DNA of 64,000 bases, taken from assembly GCF_001419745.1 (NCBI RefSeq), contig NZ_LIRJ01000034.1, positions 81,098 to 145,097 of the forward strand, read 5' to 3'. Shown piece after piece: positions 1 to 9,155 of the stretch. Position numbers and translations under genes: made by a program. The notes under the pieces are model-generated. The model searched no databases. It saw nothing but the letters and a program-made list of their open reading frames with translations, and had not been told where the DNA came from. Source of the DNA: Streptomyces silaceus. GTDB lineage: Bacteria; Actinomycetota; Actinomycetes; Streptomycetales; Streptomycetaceae. Numbering within the stretch: the stretch's first letter is position 1; every line of letters begins with the position of its first letter.

Positions 1-113
1 TGGCGGCGGGAGTCCGCATGATCGCCCAACCCGTGGGCGGTGCGCTGATGTTGTCGCTGACCGCTCTGCTCTGCGCATATCTGCTCATGGCGATGCGCAC
101 GAGAGTCCGTTGA
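1..113 (+). CDS. C-terminal end of a membrane protein (partial)
   Basis: An open frame runs in from the left edge and ends at a TGA at 111-113. The visible 36 residues are hydrophobic (a run rich in L, A, M, S and T around residues 14-30) and finish with a basic tail RTRVR, which looks like a last transmembrane helix followed by a short cytoplasmic end. In S. coelicolor the gene before whiH is, as I recall, an integral membrane protein of an ABC-type system. The fragment is too short to name, and it could belong to any polytopic protein. Confidence 0.5.
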   Translation, partial: AAGVRMIAQPVGGALMLSLTALLCAYLLMAMRTRVR

Positions 114-156
114 CGACCGTCCGTCGCCTTCCGGTGCGGGCCTGTGCGCAACTCCC

Positions 157-216
157 CGGATAACGCCCACTTCTTTCCGATAAGGCGTCAATTGCGGCAG
201 GGTGAGCGATCACCCT
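157..216 (+). promoter_or_regulatory. Candidate sigma-WhiG promoter and palindrome upstream of whiH
   Basis: TCCGATAA at 176-183 is close to the -10 element GCCGATAA used by the sporulation sigma factor WhiG, which drives whiH in S. coelicolor. No good TAAA-type -35 lies 15 bases upstream, so the assignment rests on the -10 alone. Just downstream, AGGGTGA-gcga-TCACCCT (199-216) is a perfect inverted repeat with 7-base arms. It lies near where transcription should start, so it is a natural operator candidate. WhiH autoregulation and BldD (which prefers AGTGA/TCACC half sites) are both possible ligands by inference. Confidence 0.45.
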
Positions 217-275
217 TTCGTGTGCTTTTCACCAAAGACCTCAAGGGAGTTGGGGGCAGCGCCGACAACTGATCC

Positions 276-1163
276 GTGAGTACCCTTGCGCACACCATGA
301 TGACCACCGCCCGCTCCGCCGACTCCGGTCTCGCCGGCCCGGGCGGCCTCGACCGATACCCCTACAGCGAGTCCCCTGGCGGCGAGCGCGTCGTCGCTCC
401 CGTGTGGGACGGCGCCGAGCAGGACCTGGGGCGTGTGGGCCGCCGCACCGCCGGAAGCCGCGGCCGCGGGCTGCACGGCCAACTCGTCCAGCAGCTGGGG
501 CAGATGATCGTCTCCGGTGACCTGGGCGCCGACCGCCCGCTGGTCCCCGAGGAGATCGGCCAGCGGTTCGAGGTCTCCCGCACCGTCGTCCGCGAGTCCC
601 TGCGCGTCCTCGAGGCCAAGGGCCTCGTCAGCGCGCGGCCCAACGTCGGCACGCGCGTGCGTCCCGTCAGCGACTGGAACCTCCTCGACCCGGACATCAT
701 CGAGTGGCGGGCCTTCGGGCCGCAGCGCGACGACCAGCGGCGCGAGCTCGGCGAGCTGCGCTGGATGATCGAGCCGCTCGCCGCCCGCCTCGCCGCGGGG
801 CACGGTCGCGAGGAGGTGCAGCAGCGCCTCGCCGACATGGTCGAGATCATGGGGCACGCGCTCGGGCAGGGCGACTCGATCACCTTCTCCCGCGCCGACG
901 CGGAGTTCCACTCGCTGCTGATCCAGGTCGCGGGCAACCGCATGCTGGAGCACCTGTCCGGCATCGTCTCGGCCGCCCTGCAGGTCTCGGGCGGGCCGAT
1001 CACCGGCTGCGACCGCCCCAGCGAGGCCTCGCTCGCGCACCACTCCCGCATCGTCGACGCCCTCGCGGCGGGTGACGGGACCGCTGCCGAGACCGCCATG
1101 CGGCAGCTGCTCACCGTCCACCCGGAGGTGGAGCGCGTCGTGCCCGCCCCGCGCGAGCACTGA
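276..1163 (+). CDS. whiH: Sporulation regulator WhiH (GntR family, FadR/FCD type)
   Basis: A 295-residue transcription factor needed in Streptomyces for orderly septation of aerial hyphae. A winged helix-turn-helix spans about residues 63-130 (recognition region around FEVSRTVVRESLRVLEAKG). It is followed by an all-helical FCD ligand domain from about 145 to 285 that contains the acidic/His residues typical of metal-coordinating FCD proteins (DAEFHSLL and HHSRIVDAL). The 60-residue low-complexity N-terminal extension and the immediate proximity to hrdB match WhiH of S. coelicolor. The GTG start at 276 gives the family length. The ligand is unknown. Identification is by recall of sequence and synteny. 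Confidence 0.9.
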   Translation: MSTLAHTMMTTARSADSGLAGPGGLDRYPYSESPGGERVVAPVWDGAEQDLGRVGRRTAGSRGRGLHGQLVQQLGQMIVSGDLGADRPLVPEEIGQRFEVSRTVVRESLRVLEAKGLVSARPNVGTRVRPVSDWNLLDPDIIEWRAFGPQRDDQRRELGELRWMIEPLAARLAAGHGREEVQQRLADMVEIMGHALGQGDSITFSRADAEFHSLLIQVAGNRMLEHLSGIVSAALQVSGGPITGCDRPSEASLAHHSRIVDALAAGDGTAAETAMRQLLTVHPEVERVVPAPREH

Positions 1164-1409
1164 CCGCGCGGCCGCACCGCCGCCGCCGGTGCGCGCGTGG
1201 CGTGCGGTACCGCGACGTCGTCGCGTGCGTCGCTCCGTACGCCGTTCGACGGTTCTGCCGTCGTGTCCAGTCACTCCGTGTCGTCGGACCGCAGCGGGCT
1301 CCTCGGGGGCTCCGCGCGGTCCGAGGCACGGAGTGAGGGTTGCTTCGCCGGGTATCGGGGGATCATTCGTGCATGCGCATAGGTCGCTTGTGACCGTATC
1401 TGGATGCTT

Positions 1410-1530
1410 TTGAGTACTTACGGGGTGTGACTCGGGCCACGTAGATTGGGCGTAACGCTCCAAGGAACAGCGCGATGACCTAAGAGGTGATAGCCGAGGA
1501 GGGAATACAGCAGTCGTTCGCGGCGCTGTG
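1410..1530 (+). promoter_or_regulatory. hrdB upstream promoter region
   Basis: The 480-base gap between whiH and hrdB carries no gene. TAGATT at 1442-1447 resembles a -10 box. GGAAC at 1464-1468 is followed after 18 bases by GTG (1487-1489), and GGAAT at 1502-1506 is followed after 18 bases by GCT. Both are one base off the sigma-R consensus GGAAT-N18-GTT. In S. coelicolor and S. griseus, hrdB is known to be transcribed by the ECF sigma factor ShbA and also by sigma-R, so multiple promoters are expected here. Which of these strings is used cannot be decided from sequence. Confidence 0.35.
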
Positions 1531-1643
1531 TAGCTCCCCGGCCCCGCCCGCGCCGTCGGCCCAATCCCCAGCCGCCGGTCGTCGGCTCCGGTCCACAATG
1601 GACGGGGCCGGAAGCCGTTTTCCAACGTTCCGAGAGGTTGTTC

Positions 1644-3182
1644 GTGTCGGCCAGCACATCCCGTACGCTCCCGCCGGAGATCGCCGAATCCGTCTCTGTC
1701 ATGGCGCTCATCGAGCGGGGAAAGGCTGATGGGCAGATCGCCGGCGATGACGTGCGTCGTGCCTTCGAAGCTGACCAGATTCCGGCCACTCAGTGGAAGA
1801 ACGTTCTGCGCAGCCTCAACCAGATCCTCGAGGAAGAGGGTGTGACGCTGATGGTCAGTGCCGCGGAGCCAAAGCGCCCCCGCAAGAGCGTCGCAGCGAA
1901 GAGCCCGGCCAAGCGCACCGCGACCAGGACGGTCGCGGCCAAGACCGTCACGGCGAAGCCCACCGCCACCGCCGCCACTGAGGCGCCGACCGCGGACGGC
2001 GCCGCCGAGGACGCGCCCGCGAAGAAGGTCGCCGCCAAGAAGACGACGGCCAAGAAGGCCGTCGCGAAGAAGACCACCGCCAAGAAGACGGCGGCCAAGA
2101 AGACCTCCGCCAAGAAGGACGCCGACGAGCTCCTGGACGACGAGGCCACCGAGGAAGCACCCACCGCCGGCAAGCCCGGCGAGGGCGAGCCCGCCGAGGA
2201 GGGCGCCCAGGGCTTCGTGCTCTCCGACGAGGACGAGGACGACGCGCCGGCCCAGCAGGTCGCCGCGGCCGGCGCCACCGCCGACCCGGTCAAGGACTAC
2301 CTCAAGCAGATCGGCAAGGTCCCGCTGCTCAACGCCGAGCAGGAGGTCGAGCTCGCCAAGCGCATCGAGGCCGGTCTGTTCGCCGAGGACAAGCTGGCCA
2401 ACGCCGACAAGCTCGCGCCGAAGCTCAAGCGTGAGCTGGAGATCATCGCCGAGGACGGCCGCCGCGCCAAGAACCACCTTCTGGAGGCCAACCTCCGTCT
2501 GGTGGTCTCCCTGGCCAAGCGCTACACCGGCCGCGGCATGCTCTTCCTGGACCTCATCCAGGAGGGCAACCTCGGTCTGATCCGTGCGGTCGAGAAGTTC
2601 GACTACACCAAGGGCTACAAGTTCTCCACGTACGCCACCTGGTGGATCCGTCAGGCGATCACCCGCGCCATGGCCGACCAGGCCCGCACCATCCGTATCC
2701 CGGTGCACATGGTCGAGGTCATCAACAAGCTCGCGCGCGTGCAGCGCCAGATGCTCCAGGACCTGGGCCGTGAGCCCACTCCGGAGGAGCTGGCCAAGGA
2801 ACTCGACATGACCCCGGAGAAGGTCATCGAGGTCCAGAAGTACGGCCGTGAGCCGATCTCCCTCCACACCCCCCTGGGTGAGGACGGCGACAGCGAGTTC
2901 GGTGACCTCATCGAGGACTCCGAGGCGGTCGTGCCGGCCGACGCGGTCAGCTTCACGCTCCTCCAGGAGCAGCTGCACTCCGTCCTGGACACCCTGTCCG
3001 AGCGTGAGGCGGGCGTGGTCTCCATGCGCTTCGGCCTCACGGACGGCCAGCCCAAGACCCTCGACGAGATCGGCAAGGTCTACGGAGTGACGCGTGAGCG
3101 CATCCGTCAGATCGAGTCGAAGACGATGTCGAAGCTGCGTCACCCGTCGCGTTCGCAGGTTCTGCGCGACTACCTCGACTAG
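1644..3182 (+). CDS. hrdB: Principal RNA polymerase sigma factor HrdB
   Basis: Essential group 1 sigma-70 factor, 512 residues against 511 in S. coelicolor. The GTG at 1644 is chosen because it gives the known start [12 protein letters not shown]; the frame is also open for two more codons upstream to a TTG. Residues about 75-165 are a lysine/alanine-rich, histone-H1-like stretch of repeated AAKK units, followed by an acidic segment. Region 1.2 begins near residue 212 ([11 protein letters not shown]). Region 2 contains FLDLIQEGN and the -10 binding helix [10 protein letters not shown]. Region 4 ends with [13 protein letters not shown], the -35 recognition helix. Transcribed alone and closed by the hairpin at 3212. 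Confidence 0.98.
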   Translation: MSASTSRTLPPEIAESVSVMALIERGKADGQIAGDDVRRAFEADQIPATQWKNVLRSLNQILEEEGVTLMVSAAEPKRPRKSVAAKSPAKRTATRTVAAKTVTAKPTATAATEAPTADGAAEDAPAKKVAAKKTTAKKAVAKKTTAKKTAAKKTSAKKDADELLDDEATEEAPTAGKPGEGEPAEEGAQGFVLSDEDEDDAPAQQVAAAGATADPVKDYLKQIGKVPLLNAEQEVELAKRIEAGLFAEDKLANADKLAPKLKRELEIIAEDGRRAKNHLLEANLRLVVSLAKRYTGRGMLFLDLIQEGNLGLIRAVEKFDYTKGYKFSTYATWWIRQAITRAMADQARTIRIPVHMVEVINKLARVQRQMLQDLGREPTPEELAKELDMTPEKVIEVQKYGREPISLHTPLGEDGDSEFGDLIEDSEAVVPADAVSFTLLQEQLHSVLDTLSEREAGVVSMRFGLTDGQPKTLDEIGKVYGVTRERIRQIESKTMSKLRHPSRSQVLRDYLD

Positions 3183-3211
3183 GCGTCGGCACTCGCCGGA
3201 GTGCTCATCAG

Positions 3212-3248
3212 AAGGCCCGAAGTCCGCATCGCGTGACTTCGGGCCTTT
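3212..3248 (+). terminator. Rho-independent terminator after hrdB
   Basis: AAGGCCCGAAGTC and GACTTCGGGCCTT form a 13-base-pair stem with a short loop, followed by a TTTT run. It lies 30 bases after the hrdB stop. Confidence 0.85.
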
Positions 3249-3322
3249 TCGTGCGCGGGTGCGCTGTGTGCGGGGCTGAATGACTCTGGGTATGCCATGG
3301 CAACCCAGAGTGAGGAGATCGC

Positions 3323-4153
3323 ATGCGTCGTCCCTTCGCCCGAGCGTGGACGGGGGCACTGGCCGCGGTGGCCGCTGCCGCCGCCCTGCCGCTGGCTTCC
3401 CCGGTGCCCGCGGCGGCCGACAGTGTGGTCATCGGGGGCAGACCGGTGGAGGTGTCCGACAGCCCATGGACGGTGGCGCTCTCCAGCCGTGACCGGTTCG
3501 GGGGTACCCGAGCGGGACAGTTCTGCGGCGGCGTGGTGGTGTCGCCCACGACGGTCCTGACGGCGGCCCACTGCATGAGTGAAGACGTGCTCGGCGTGCC
3601 CCTGGGCGAAGTGTCGGACCTGAAGGTCATCGCCGGCCGCGGGGATCTACGAGAGACGGACGGCAAGGAGATTCCCGTACGTGACGCCTGGGTCAATCCG
3701 GAGTACGACGGCTACACGAACTCCGGCGACGTGGCGGCGCTGACGCTGTCCGAGCCGCTTCCGGAGGGCTACGTGATCCCGATGGCCGGGGAGGGCGATC
3801 CCGCGTACGAGGCGGGCACAGGCGCTGCCGTGTACGGCTGGGGGGACACCACGGGGGCGGGCAACTACGCACACTCGCTGCGCTCGGCACGCGTGAAGGT
3901 CCTCCCCGATGCCGTGTGTGAGCGGGCGTATCCGGGCAGTGCCGACGGGAAGTACGTGGCCGAGACCATGCTCTGTGCCGGGGAGATGGACGGCCGACGG
4001 GACGCATGCCAGGGGGACAGCGGCGGGCCGCTGGTCGCGCACGGGCGGCTCATCGGCCTGGTGTCCTGGGGGAGTGGATGCGGGCGCGCGGGGAGCCCGG
4101 GGGTCTACACGCGGATCTCGGATGTCGCCAGAGTGATGCGTGCGTACAGCTGA
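3323..4153 (+). CDS. Secreted trypsin-like serine protease (S1 family)
   Basis: A 276-residue exported protease. The N-terminus is a Sec-type signal peptide (RR, a hydrophobic Ala-rich core, cleavage probably after about residue 32). The mature protein starts near VVIGG, so the propeptide is very short. The catalytic triad is visible as H83 (LTAAHC), D136 (GDVAAL) and S233 (GDSGGP). D227, six residues before the catalytic serine, lines the S1 pocket and predicts cleavage after Arg or Lys. Six cysteines could form three disulfides. It stands alone between hrdB and a convergent small gene, and the same neighbour occurs in other streptomycetes by recall. Confidence 0.9.
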   Translation: MRRPFARAWTGALAAVAAAAALPLASPVPAAADSVVIGGRPVEVSDSPWTVALSSRDRFGGTRAGQFCGGVVVSPTTVLTAAHCMSEDVLGVPLGEVSDLKVIAGRGDLRETDGKEIPVRDAWVNPEYDGYTNSGDVAALTLSEPLPEGYVIPMAGEGDPAYEAGTGAAVYGWGDTTGAGNYAHSLRSARVKVLPDAVCERAYPGSADGKYVAETMLCAGEMDGRRDACQGDSGGPLVAHGRLIGLVSWGSGCGRAGSPGVYTRISDVARVMRAYS

Positions 4154-4336
4154 GGCGGTGCTCCGCCGCATGGCCGAGGCGGGTGCTCCAGAGCGGTAGG
4201 CCGGGCGGGTGGGTGGCCCGGGGCGGCTCCGTCGGAGTCGCCGGAAGCCCTTTCCGTCGAGGCCCTTGCTGTCGAGGCCCGCTGGGTGAGTGTCCAGGGC
4301 GGCCCTGAAGGGCCCTGGGTGCCGCTGTGACGAGAG

Positions 4337-4377
4337 CGGGCGGCCGCCCCTACCTGTTGGCAGGGGCGGCCGCCCGT
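4337..4377. terminator. Bidirectional terminator hairpin
   Basis: Two arms of about 15 bases (4338-4351 and 4362-4376, core GGGCGGCCGCCCC) pair around a ten-base loop. The hairpin lies between the protease gene (plus strand) and the convergent DUF7455 gene (minus strand), so it can serve both. There is no clear U-run. Confidence 0.6.
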
Positions 4378-4423
4378 TCGCCGGCCTGGTGTGCCGGAGC
4401 TGGCTCGTCGTGAATGCGAGGTG

Positions 4424-4654
4424 TCAGCGTTCCTCGTCGGAGGCGCTTTCGGGAACGGCGGTCAGTCGCTCCGTCTCGTCCTGTATCTCAGCGGCGATCT
4501 TCTTGAGTTCCGGCTCGAACTTGCGGCCGTGGTGGGCGCAGAAGAGCAGTTCACCGCCGCTCAACAGGACGACGCGCAGGTATGCCTGGGCGCCGCAGCG
4601 GTCGCAGCGATCAGCGGCCGTCAGGGGGCTCGCGGGGGTCAGAACAGTAGTCAC
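4424..4654 (-). CDS. Small DUF7455-type zinc-ribbon-like protein
   Basis: A 76-residue cytoplasmic protein. CDRCG near residues 17-21 and CAHHGRKF near 39-46 form a CxxC...CxxH pattern that could hold one zinc ion. An acidic, glutamate-rich C-terminal tail follows. This matches the small actinobacterial family now called DUF7455, whose function is unknown. The start is a GTG preceded by AGAGG at suitable spacing. It is divergent from parE, with which it shares a 440-base upstream region. Confidence 0.8.
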   Translation of the reverse strand: MTTVLTPASPLTAADRCDRCGAQAYLRVVLLSGGELLFCAHHGRKFEPELKKIAAEIQDETERLTAVPESASDEER

Positions 4655-5095
4655 GTCGCCTCTTCTCTAGCTCGACGAGCTGTCGTACCAGGGTCAACAT
4701 CCAACCAGGCCGAAAACGTTCCCGCTCGTGGCTTTTCCTCGAAATTTCTTCTCGAGGAGGTTGTCCGTTGCCGGTTGGCGGCGAATGTGCCGTATTGCGT
4801 CTCTTACGTGTCTTACGGTTTCGCGCTGTCTGTCAGGTCAGGTCCTCCCCGGCTGGCTTGCCGGTTGTTCATGAGGACGTGCCCGGAGCCTAAATGGTTC
4901 ATGCCTGGAAGGGAACGTGACGTGCGCTTCACTCCATCGAGGGATCGAACATGTATGCGAGCCTGGACTAGTCTGAGTTGAGACGAGGGTGGCGTTACAA
5001 CGGCTCTACCAGGCCTCGGTACCCTCTGAGCGGCAACCGAAGCCGCGTCCTTACCCCAAAGGACTCCCTTTGAAATTCAGCGAGGAGCGAACCGC
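4655..5095. promoter_or_regulatory. Divergent promoter region between DUF7455 and parE
   Basis: No gene is seen in this 441-base gap. On the plus strand TCGAAC (4945-4950) and TAGTCT (4969-4974) are 18 bases apart and could form a HrdB-type promoter for parE, giving a leader of about 115 bases. GAGGAG just before 5096 is the parE ribosome binding site. Nothing more specific can be supported. Confidence 0.35.
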
Positions 5096-7219
5096 GTGAC
5101 CGCCGAGACGTCCGTGCCGTCCACAGCGTTGCTGACCGGAGCAGACCGGGACGGTTCCAACTACACCGCGCGGCACCTGCTCGTCCTGGAGGGGCTCGAG
5201 GCCGTCCGCAAGCGTCCGGGCATGTACATCGGGTCGACGGACAGTCGTGGCCTGATGCACTGCCTGTGGGAGATCATCGACAACTCCGTCGATGAGGCTC
5301 TGGGCGGGTACTGCGACCGCATCGAGGTCATCCTCCACGACGACGCGTCCGTGCAGGTCCGGGACAACGGCCGTGGCATCCCCGTGGACACCGAGCCCAG
5401 GACGGGTCTCTCCGGAGTGGAGATCGTCATGACCAAGCTCCACGCGGGCGGCAAGTTCGGCGGTGGCTCCTACGCGGCCTCGGGCGGTCTGCACGGCGTG
5501 GGCGCGTCCGTGGTGAACGCGCTCTCCGCGCGCCTGGACGTCGAGGTGGACCGCGCCGGCCACACGCACGCGATCAGCTTCCGGCGCGGTGTCCCGGGCG
5601 CCTTCGCCAAGCCGGGGCCCGACGCTGCGTTCGACCCCTCGGCCAAGCTGAGCAAGGTCAAGAAGATCCCCAAGGCGCGCAGCGGCACGCGCGTCCGGTA
5701 CTGGGCCGACCGCCAGATCTTCCTCAAGGACGCCAAGCTCTCCCTGGAGAACCTGCACCAGCGCGCCCGTCAGACCGCGTTCCTGGTCCCGGGGCTGACC
5801 ATCGTCGTCCGAGACGAGTTCGGCCTCGGCGAGGGCGGCACCAAGGGTGAGGAATCCTTCCGTTTCGATGGCGGTATCAGCGAGTTCTGTGAGTACCTGG
5901 CGCAGGACAAGGCGGTGTGCGACGTCCTCCGGTTCTCGGGGCAGGGGACGTTCAAGGAGACCGTGCCGGTACTGGACGAGCACGGGCAGATGACGCCGAC
6001 GGAGGTCACCCGGGAACTGGGCGTCGATGTCGCGCTGCGCTGGGGCACCGGGTACGACACGACGGTGCGGTCGTTCGTGAACATCATCGCCACGCCCAAG
6101 GGCGGCACCCATGTGAGTGGGTTCGAGCGGTCGCTGACCAAGACGATGAACGAGGCGCTGCGGGCGCAGAAGGTGTTGCGGGTGGCCGAGGACGACATCG
6201 TCAAGGACGACGCGTTGGAGGGGCTGACCGCGGTGGTGACGGTGCGGCTGGCGGAGCCGCAGTTCGAGGGCCAGACCAAGGAGGTGCTGGGTACCTCGGC
6301 GGCGAACCGGATCGTGGCCACGGTGATCGCTCGTGAGCTGAAGGCGTTCTTGACGTCGACCAAGCGGGATGCGAAGGCGCAGGCCCGGGCGGTGATGGAC
6401 AAGGCGGTGGCGGCGGCGCGGACGCGGATCGCGGCGCGTCAGCACAAGGATGCGCAGCGGCGCAAGACGGCGCTGGAGTCGTCTTCGTTGCCGGCGAAGC
6501 TGGCGGACTGCCGCAGTGATGACGTGGGGCGCAGTGAGCTGTTCATCGTGGAGGGCGACTCGGCGCTGGGCACGGCGAAGCTGGCGCGGAACTCGGAGTT
6601 CCAGGCGCTACTGCCGATCCGCGGGAAGATCTTGAACGTGCAGAAGGCGTCCGTGACGGACATGCTGAAGAACGCCGAGTGCGGGGCGATCATCCAGGTG
6701 ATAGGGGCGGGGTCGGGGCGTACCTTCGATCTGGACGCGGCCCGCTACGGCAAGATCATTCTGCTGGTGGATGCGGATGTGGACGGGGCGCACATCCGGA
6801 TTCTGCTGCTGACGTTGTTCCAGCGGTACATGCGGCCGATGGTGGAGGCGGGGCGGGTGTTCGCGGCGGTGCCGCCGTTGCACCGGATCGAGCTGAGCCA
6901 GCCGAAGAAGGGGCAGGACAAGTACCTGTACACGTACTCGGACCGGGAGCTGCGGGAGACGCTGCTGGAGCTGCAGCGTACGAATGTGCGGTACAAGGAC
7001 TCGATCCAGCGGTACAAGGGTCTGGGTGAGATGGATGCCGATCAGTTGGCGGAGACGACGATGGATCCGCGGTTCCGGACGCTGCGGCGGATCAACATCT
7101 CCGATCTGGAGGCGGCCGAGCAGGTCTTCGACCTGCTGATGGGCAACGACGTCGCGCCCCGCAAGGAGTTCATCACCAGCTCCGCCGCCACACTCGACCG
7201 CTCGCGCATCGACGCGTGA
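5096..7219 (+). CDS. parE: DNA topoisomerase IV subunit B (ParE; GyrB2)
   Basis: ATPase subunit of topoisomerase IV, 707 residues, which decatenates daughter chromosomes together with ParC (encoded at 22.5 kb). The GHKL ATP-binding fold shows EIIDNSVDEALGG near residue 65 and GLHGVGASVVNALS near 130. The TOPRIM domain has EGDSALG (about 485) and DADVDGAHI (about 562), which supply the metal-binding acidic residues. The C-terminal motif QRYKGLGEMDADQL is typical of type IIA B subunits. The protein lacks the long insert of gram-negative GyrB. Codon usage changes along the gene (see findings). It is followed by a perfect terminator. Confidence 0.95.
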   Translation: MTAETSVPSTALLTGADRDGSNYTARHLLVLEGLEAVRKRPGMYIGSTDSRGLMHCLWEIIDNSVDEALGGYCDRIEVILHDDASVQVRDNGRGIPVDTEPRTGLSGVEIVMTKLHAGGKFGGGSYAASGGLHGVGASVVNALSARLDVEVDRAGHTHAISFRRGVPGAFAKPGPDAAFDPSAKLSKVKKIPKARSGTRVRYWADRQIFLKDAKLSLENLHQRARQTAFLVPGLTIVVRDEFGLGEGGTKGEESFRFDGGISEFCEYLAQDKAVCDVLRFSGQGTFKETVPVLDEHGQMTPTEVTRELGVDVALRWGTGYDTTVRSFVNIIATPKGGTHVSGFERSLTKTMNEALRAQKVLRVAEDDIVKDDALEGLTAVVTVRLAEPQFEGQTKEVLGTSAANRIVATVIARELKAFLTSTKRDAKAQARAVMDKAVAAARTRIAARQHKDAQRRKTALESSSLPAKLADCRSDDVGRSELFIVEGDSALGTAKLARNSEFQALLPIRGKILNVQKASVTDMLKNAECGAIIQVIGAGSGRTFDLDAARYGKIILLVDADVDGAHIRILLLTLFQRYMRPMVEAGRVFAAVPPLHRIELSQPKKGQDKYLYTYSDRELRETLLELQRTNVRYKDSIQRYKGLGEMDADQLAETTMDPRFRTLRRINISDLEAAEQVFDLLMGNDVAPRKEFITSSAATLDRSRIDA

Positions 7220-7320
7220 GGCGTCATGCGCATCGCGGGCCGGGCACGGGCATCGAGCCTCGTCGGGGTCCGCGTCGCGACCTGAGCCTCGCACGTCGTC
7301 GGAGCTCGTAAAGAGTCATG

Positions 7321-7360
7321 GGAGCCGTGCTCTCCACCCTCGGGTGGAGAGCACGGCTCC
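7321..7360 (+). terminator. Terminator after parE
   Basis: An 18-base perfect inverted repeat (7321-7338 and 7343-7360) with a four-base loop, about 100 bases after the parE stop. It is very stable but lacks a run of T residues, as is common in Streptomyces. Confidence 0.75.
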
Positions 7361-7470
7361 ACCCATGTTCCACCCCTGCTCCGATCTCATGATCCGGCCT
7401 TTTCCGTAGCGTCGAAGGCGTCGATCCTCCCCGGATCGGCCTGGTTCCTGCTCGCCGTACGGAGGCTGAC

Positions 7471-8013
7471 ATGTCCGGGTTCACCAACGCACTGGTGATC
7501 TGCGCCGTCGTGGTGCTCGTGGTCGTCCGTCAGTTCAAGCCACAGCAGATCAGCACGGACAGGAGCTGGTGGGTGATACCGGCGGTGCTGATCTTCATGT
7601 CCGTGCGCGAGCCCGATCTGATCGACCCCGGGCACGAGGCGTCATCAGTGGCCCTGCTCGCCGTCGAACTGCTCGTGGGGCTGGCCATGGGAGTCGGCTG
7701 GGCGCGCACCTCGCACGTGTGGACCGAGCGGGACGGCACGGCATGGAGCAAGGGCACCAAGGCCACCGCGGTCGTCTGGGGCGTCGGGATCGGCCTGCGG
7801 GCCGCTCTGTTCGGCGTCGGCGAGCTGCTGCACGTGCGGCAGGGAAGCGCCGCGCTGATGCTGGCTCTCGCGGCCACCCTGCTGGTCCGCAGCGGTCTGC
7901 TCCTGCTCCGGACCAGGACCACGACGGGCATGGGTATCGGCGGGGCGGCCGGGCACTCGACGTACGGTGTGGGCGACGCGGCGTACGAGCCGATGCGGAA
8001 GGACCCCGTGTGA
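7471..8013 (+). CDS. DUF1453-like membrane protein
   Basis: A 180-residue inner-membrane protein with five or so predicted helices: residues 5-20, 32-45, 59-77, about 100-118 and 126-147. The C-terminal tail is soluble. Its layout matches the actinobacterial DUF1453 (CcdC-related) family of unknown function. A GGAGG sequence precedes the ATG. Its stop overlaps the GTG of the histidine kinase (GTGTGA), so the three genes up to 10144 are one operon, and the protein may act as an accessory or signal-input partner of the kinase. That role is inference. Confidence 0.7.
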   Translation: MSGFTNALVICAVVVLVVVRQFKPQQISTDRSWWVIPAVLIFMSVREPDLIDPGHEASSVALLAVELLVGLAMGVGWARTSHVWTERDGTAWSKGTKATAVVWGVGIGLRAALFGVGELLHVRQGSAALMLALAATLLVRSGLLLLRTRTTTGMGIGGAAGHSTYGVGDAAYEPMRKDPV

Positions 8014-9155
8014 CGTGGGAAACCTGGACGAGATGGCCCTCCCGGGAGGCGCTGACCTGGGCGGGGCTGAGCCTGGCCCGGCTGTGGTTCGTCAGAGTCG
8101 TGCGCGTGGTGGTCCTCGCCTGCCTGCTGTGGGACGCGTTCCACGCGGACCGCGGCTGGCGCCTGGCGGCCGGAGTGCTCATGGTCCTGGCCGTCACGTT
8201 CGTGGGATGGGCGTTCTTCCGTGTCTCGTACGGCCATCGGCTGTGGCCCTCCCTGGGGCTGATGGCGCTGCTCATGGGGGCGGCGTTCGCCGCGGAGTTC
8301 GGCGGCTGGCGGATGCTCGCCATGGTGCTGTGGTGCGGCTCGGCCGTATCCGCCCTGGAGCGGTTGCCGCTCGCCGCGTGCGTGCCGTGCGTCGCCGCCG
8401 CGATGACCGGATACGTCGCGTACATCAACGACAGCTGGCTCGTCACGGGGCTCACCGTTGTCGGCCTGATCCTCGCCGGGTACACCCTGCGGCTGGACGC
8501 CGAGGCGCGGGGCAGTGCCCATCGTCTGCTCGCCCAGGAGCGGGCCGCGCGCGCTGCGGAGGCGGAGTCGGCCGCACTGGCCGAGCGGGCCCGGATCGCC
8601 CGTGAGATCCACGACGTGCTCGCGCACAGCCTCTCCGCGCAGCTCGTCCACCTGGAGGCGGCCCGGCTGCTGATCGAGAGGGACGCGACCAAGGAGCAGG
8701 TCCTGGACCGAGTCGTGGCGGCGCGGTCCATGGCGAGAGAGGGGCTCGCCGAGACCAGGCAGGCGCTGTCCGCGCTGCGTGGGGAGATGACACCGGTCGA
8801 GGACTTCCTGCGGGAGCTGGTCAGCGCGGACCGCGCGGCGGTGACCGTGACGGGGGAGCGGCGGGCCTTGCCGGCCGAGGCGTCCCAGGCGGTGCGCAGG
8901 GTGGCGCAGGAGGCCCTGACGAACGTGCGCAAGCACGCGCCGGGCGCGAAGGTGCAGGTGTGCCTTCAGTACGGGGAGGGTGAAGTGAGGCTCGACGTAA
9001 GGGATTCGGGAGGGAGCTCGCCGGGGGAACTGGCCGCGTCCGGAGGCGGGTACGGTCTGCTCGGCATGCGGGAGCGCGCCGAGTTGCTGGGCGGGTCCCT
9101 GGAGGCGGGGCCGGGCGAGGAGGGCTTCGTGGTGACGTTGAGGGTGCCGGGATGA
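8010..9155 (+). CDS. Two-component sensor histidine kinase (NarL/DesK class)
   Basis: A 381-residue membrane kinase. About six helices occupy residues 15-160, then a short coiled segment rich in Ala/Glu leads to the HisKA_3 dimerisation helix with the phospho-acceptor in REIHDVLAHSLSAQ (around residue 206). The HATPase domain follows, with an N-box EALTNVRKHAPG, then LDVRDSGG, and GYGLLGMRERAELLGG. The GTG at 8010 was chosen because it overlaps the upstream stop and opens directly on the first membrane segment. The partner regulator starts within its stop codon. The signal is unknown. Confidence 0.9.
   Translation: MTWETWTRWPSREALTWAGLSLARLWFVRVVRVVVLACLLWDAFHADRGWRLAAGVLMVLAVTFVGWAFFRVSYGHRLWPSLGLMALLMGAAFAAEFGGWRMLAMVLWCGSAVSALERLPLAACVPCVAAAMTGYVAYINDSWLVTGLTVVGLILAGYTLRLDAEARGSAHRLLAQERAARAAEAESAALAERARIAREIHDVLAHSLSAQLVHLEAARLLIERDATKEQVLDRVVAARSMAREGLAETRQALSALRGEMTPVEDFLRELVSADRAAVTVTGERRALPAEASQAVRRVAQEALTNVRKHAPGAKVQVCLQYGEGEVRLDVRDSGGSSPGELAASGGGYGLLGMRERAELLGGSLEAGPGEEGFVVTLRVPG

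Noticed and set aside
1638..1643. TTG at 1638 as hrdB start
   Set aside because: The GTG at 1644 gives the known HrdB N-terminus and length; the extra two codons have no support.
210..3359. 1049-residue open frame on the minus strand across whiH and hrdB
   Set aside because: It is antisense to two well-identified genes and consists of Leu/Gly/Arg/Asp low-complexity translation typical of shadow frames in high-GC DNA.
4944..4962. LexA/SOS-like box CGAACATGTATGCG upstream of parE
   Set aside because: The left half matches CGAAC but the right half matches GTTCG at only three of five positions, and parE is not a typical SOS gene.
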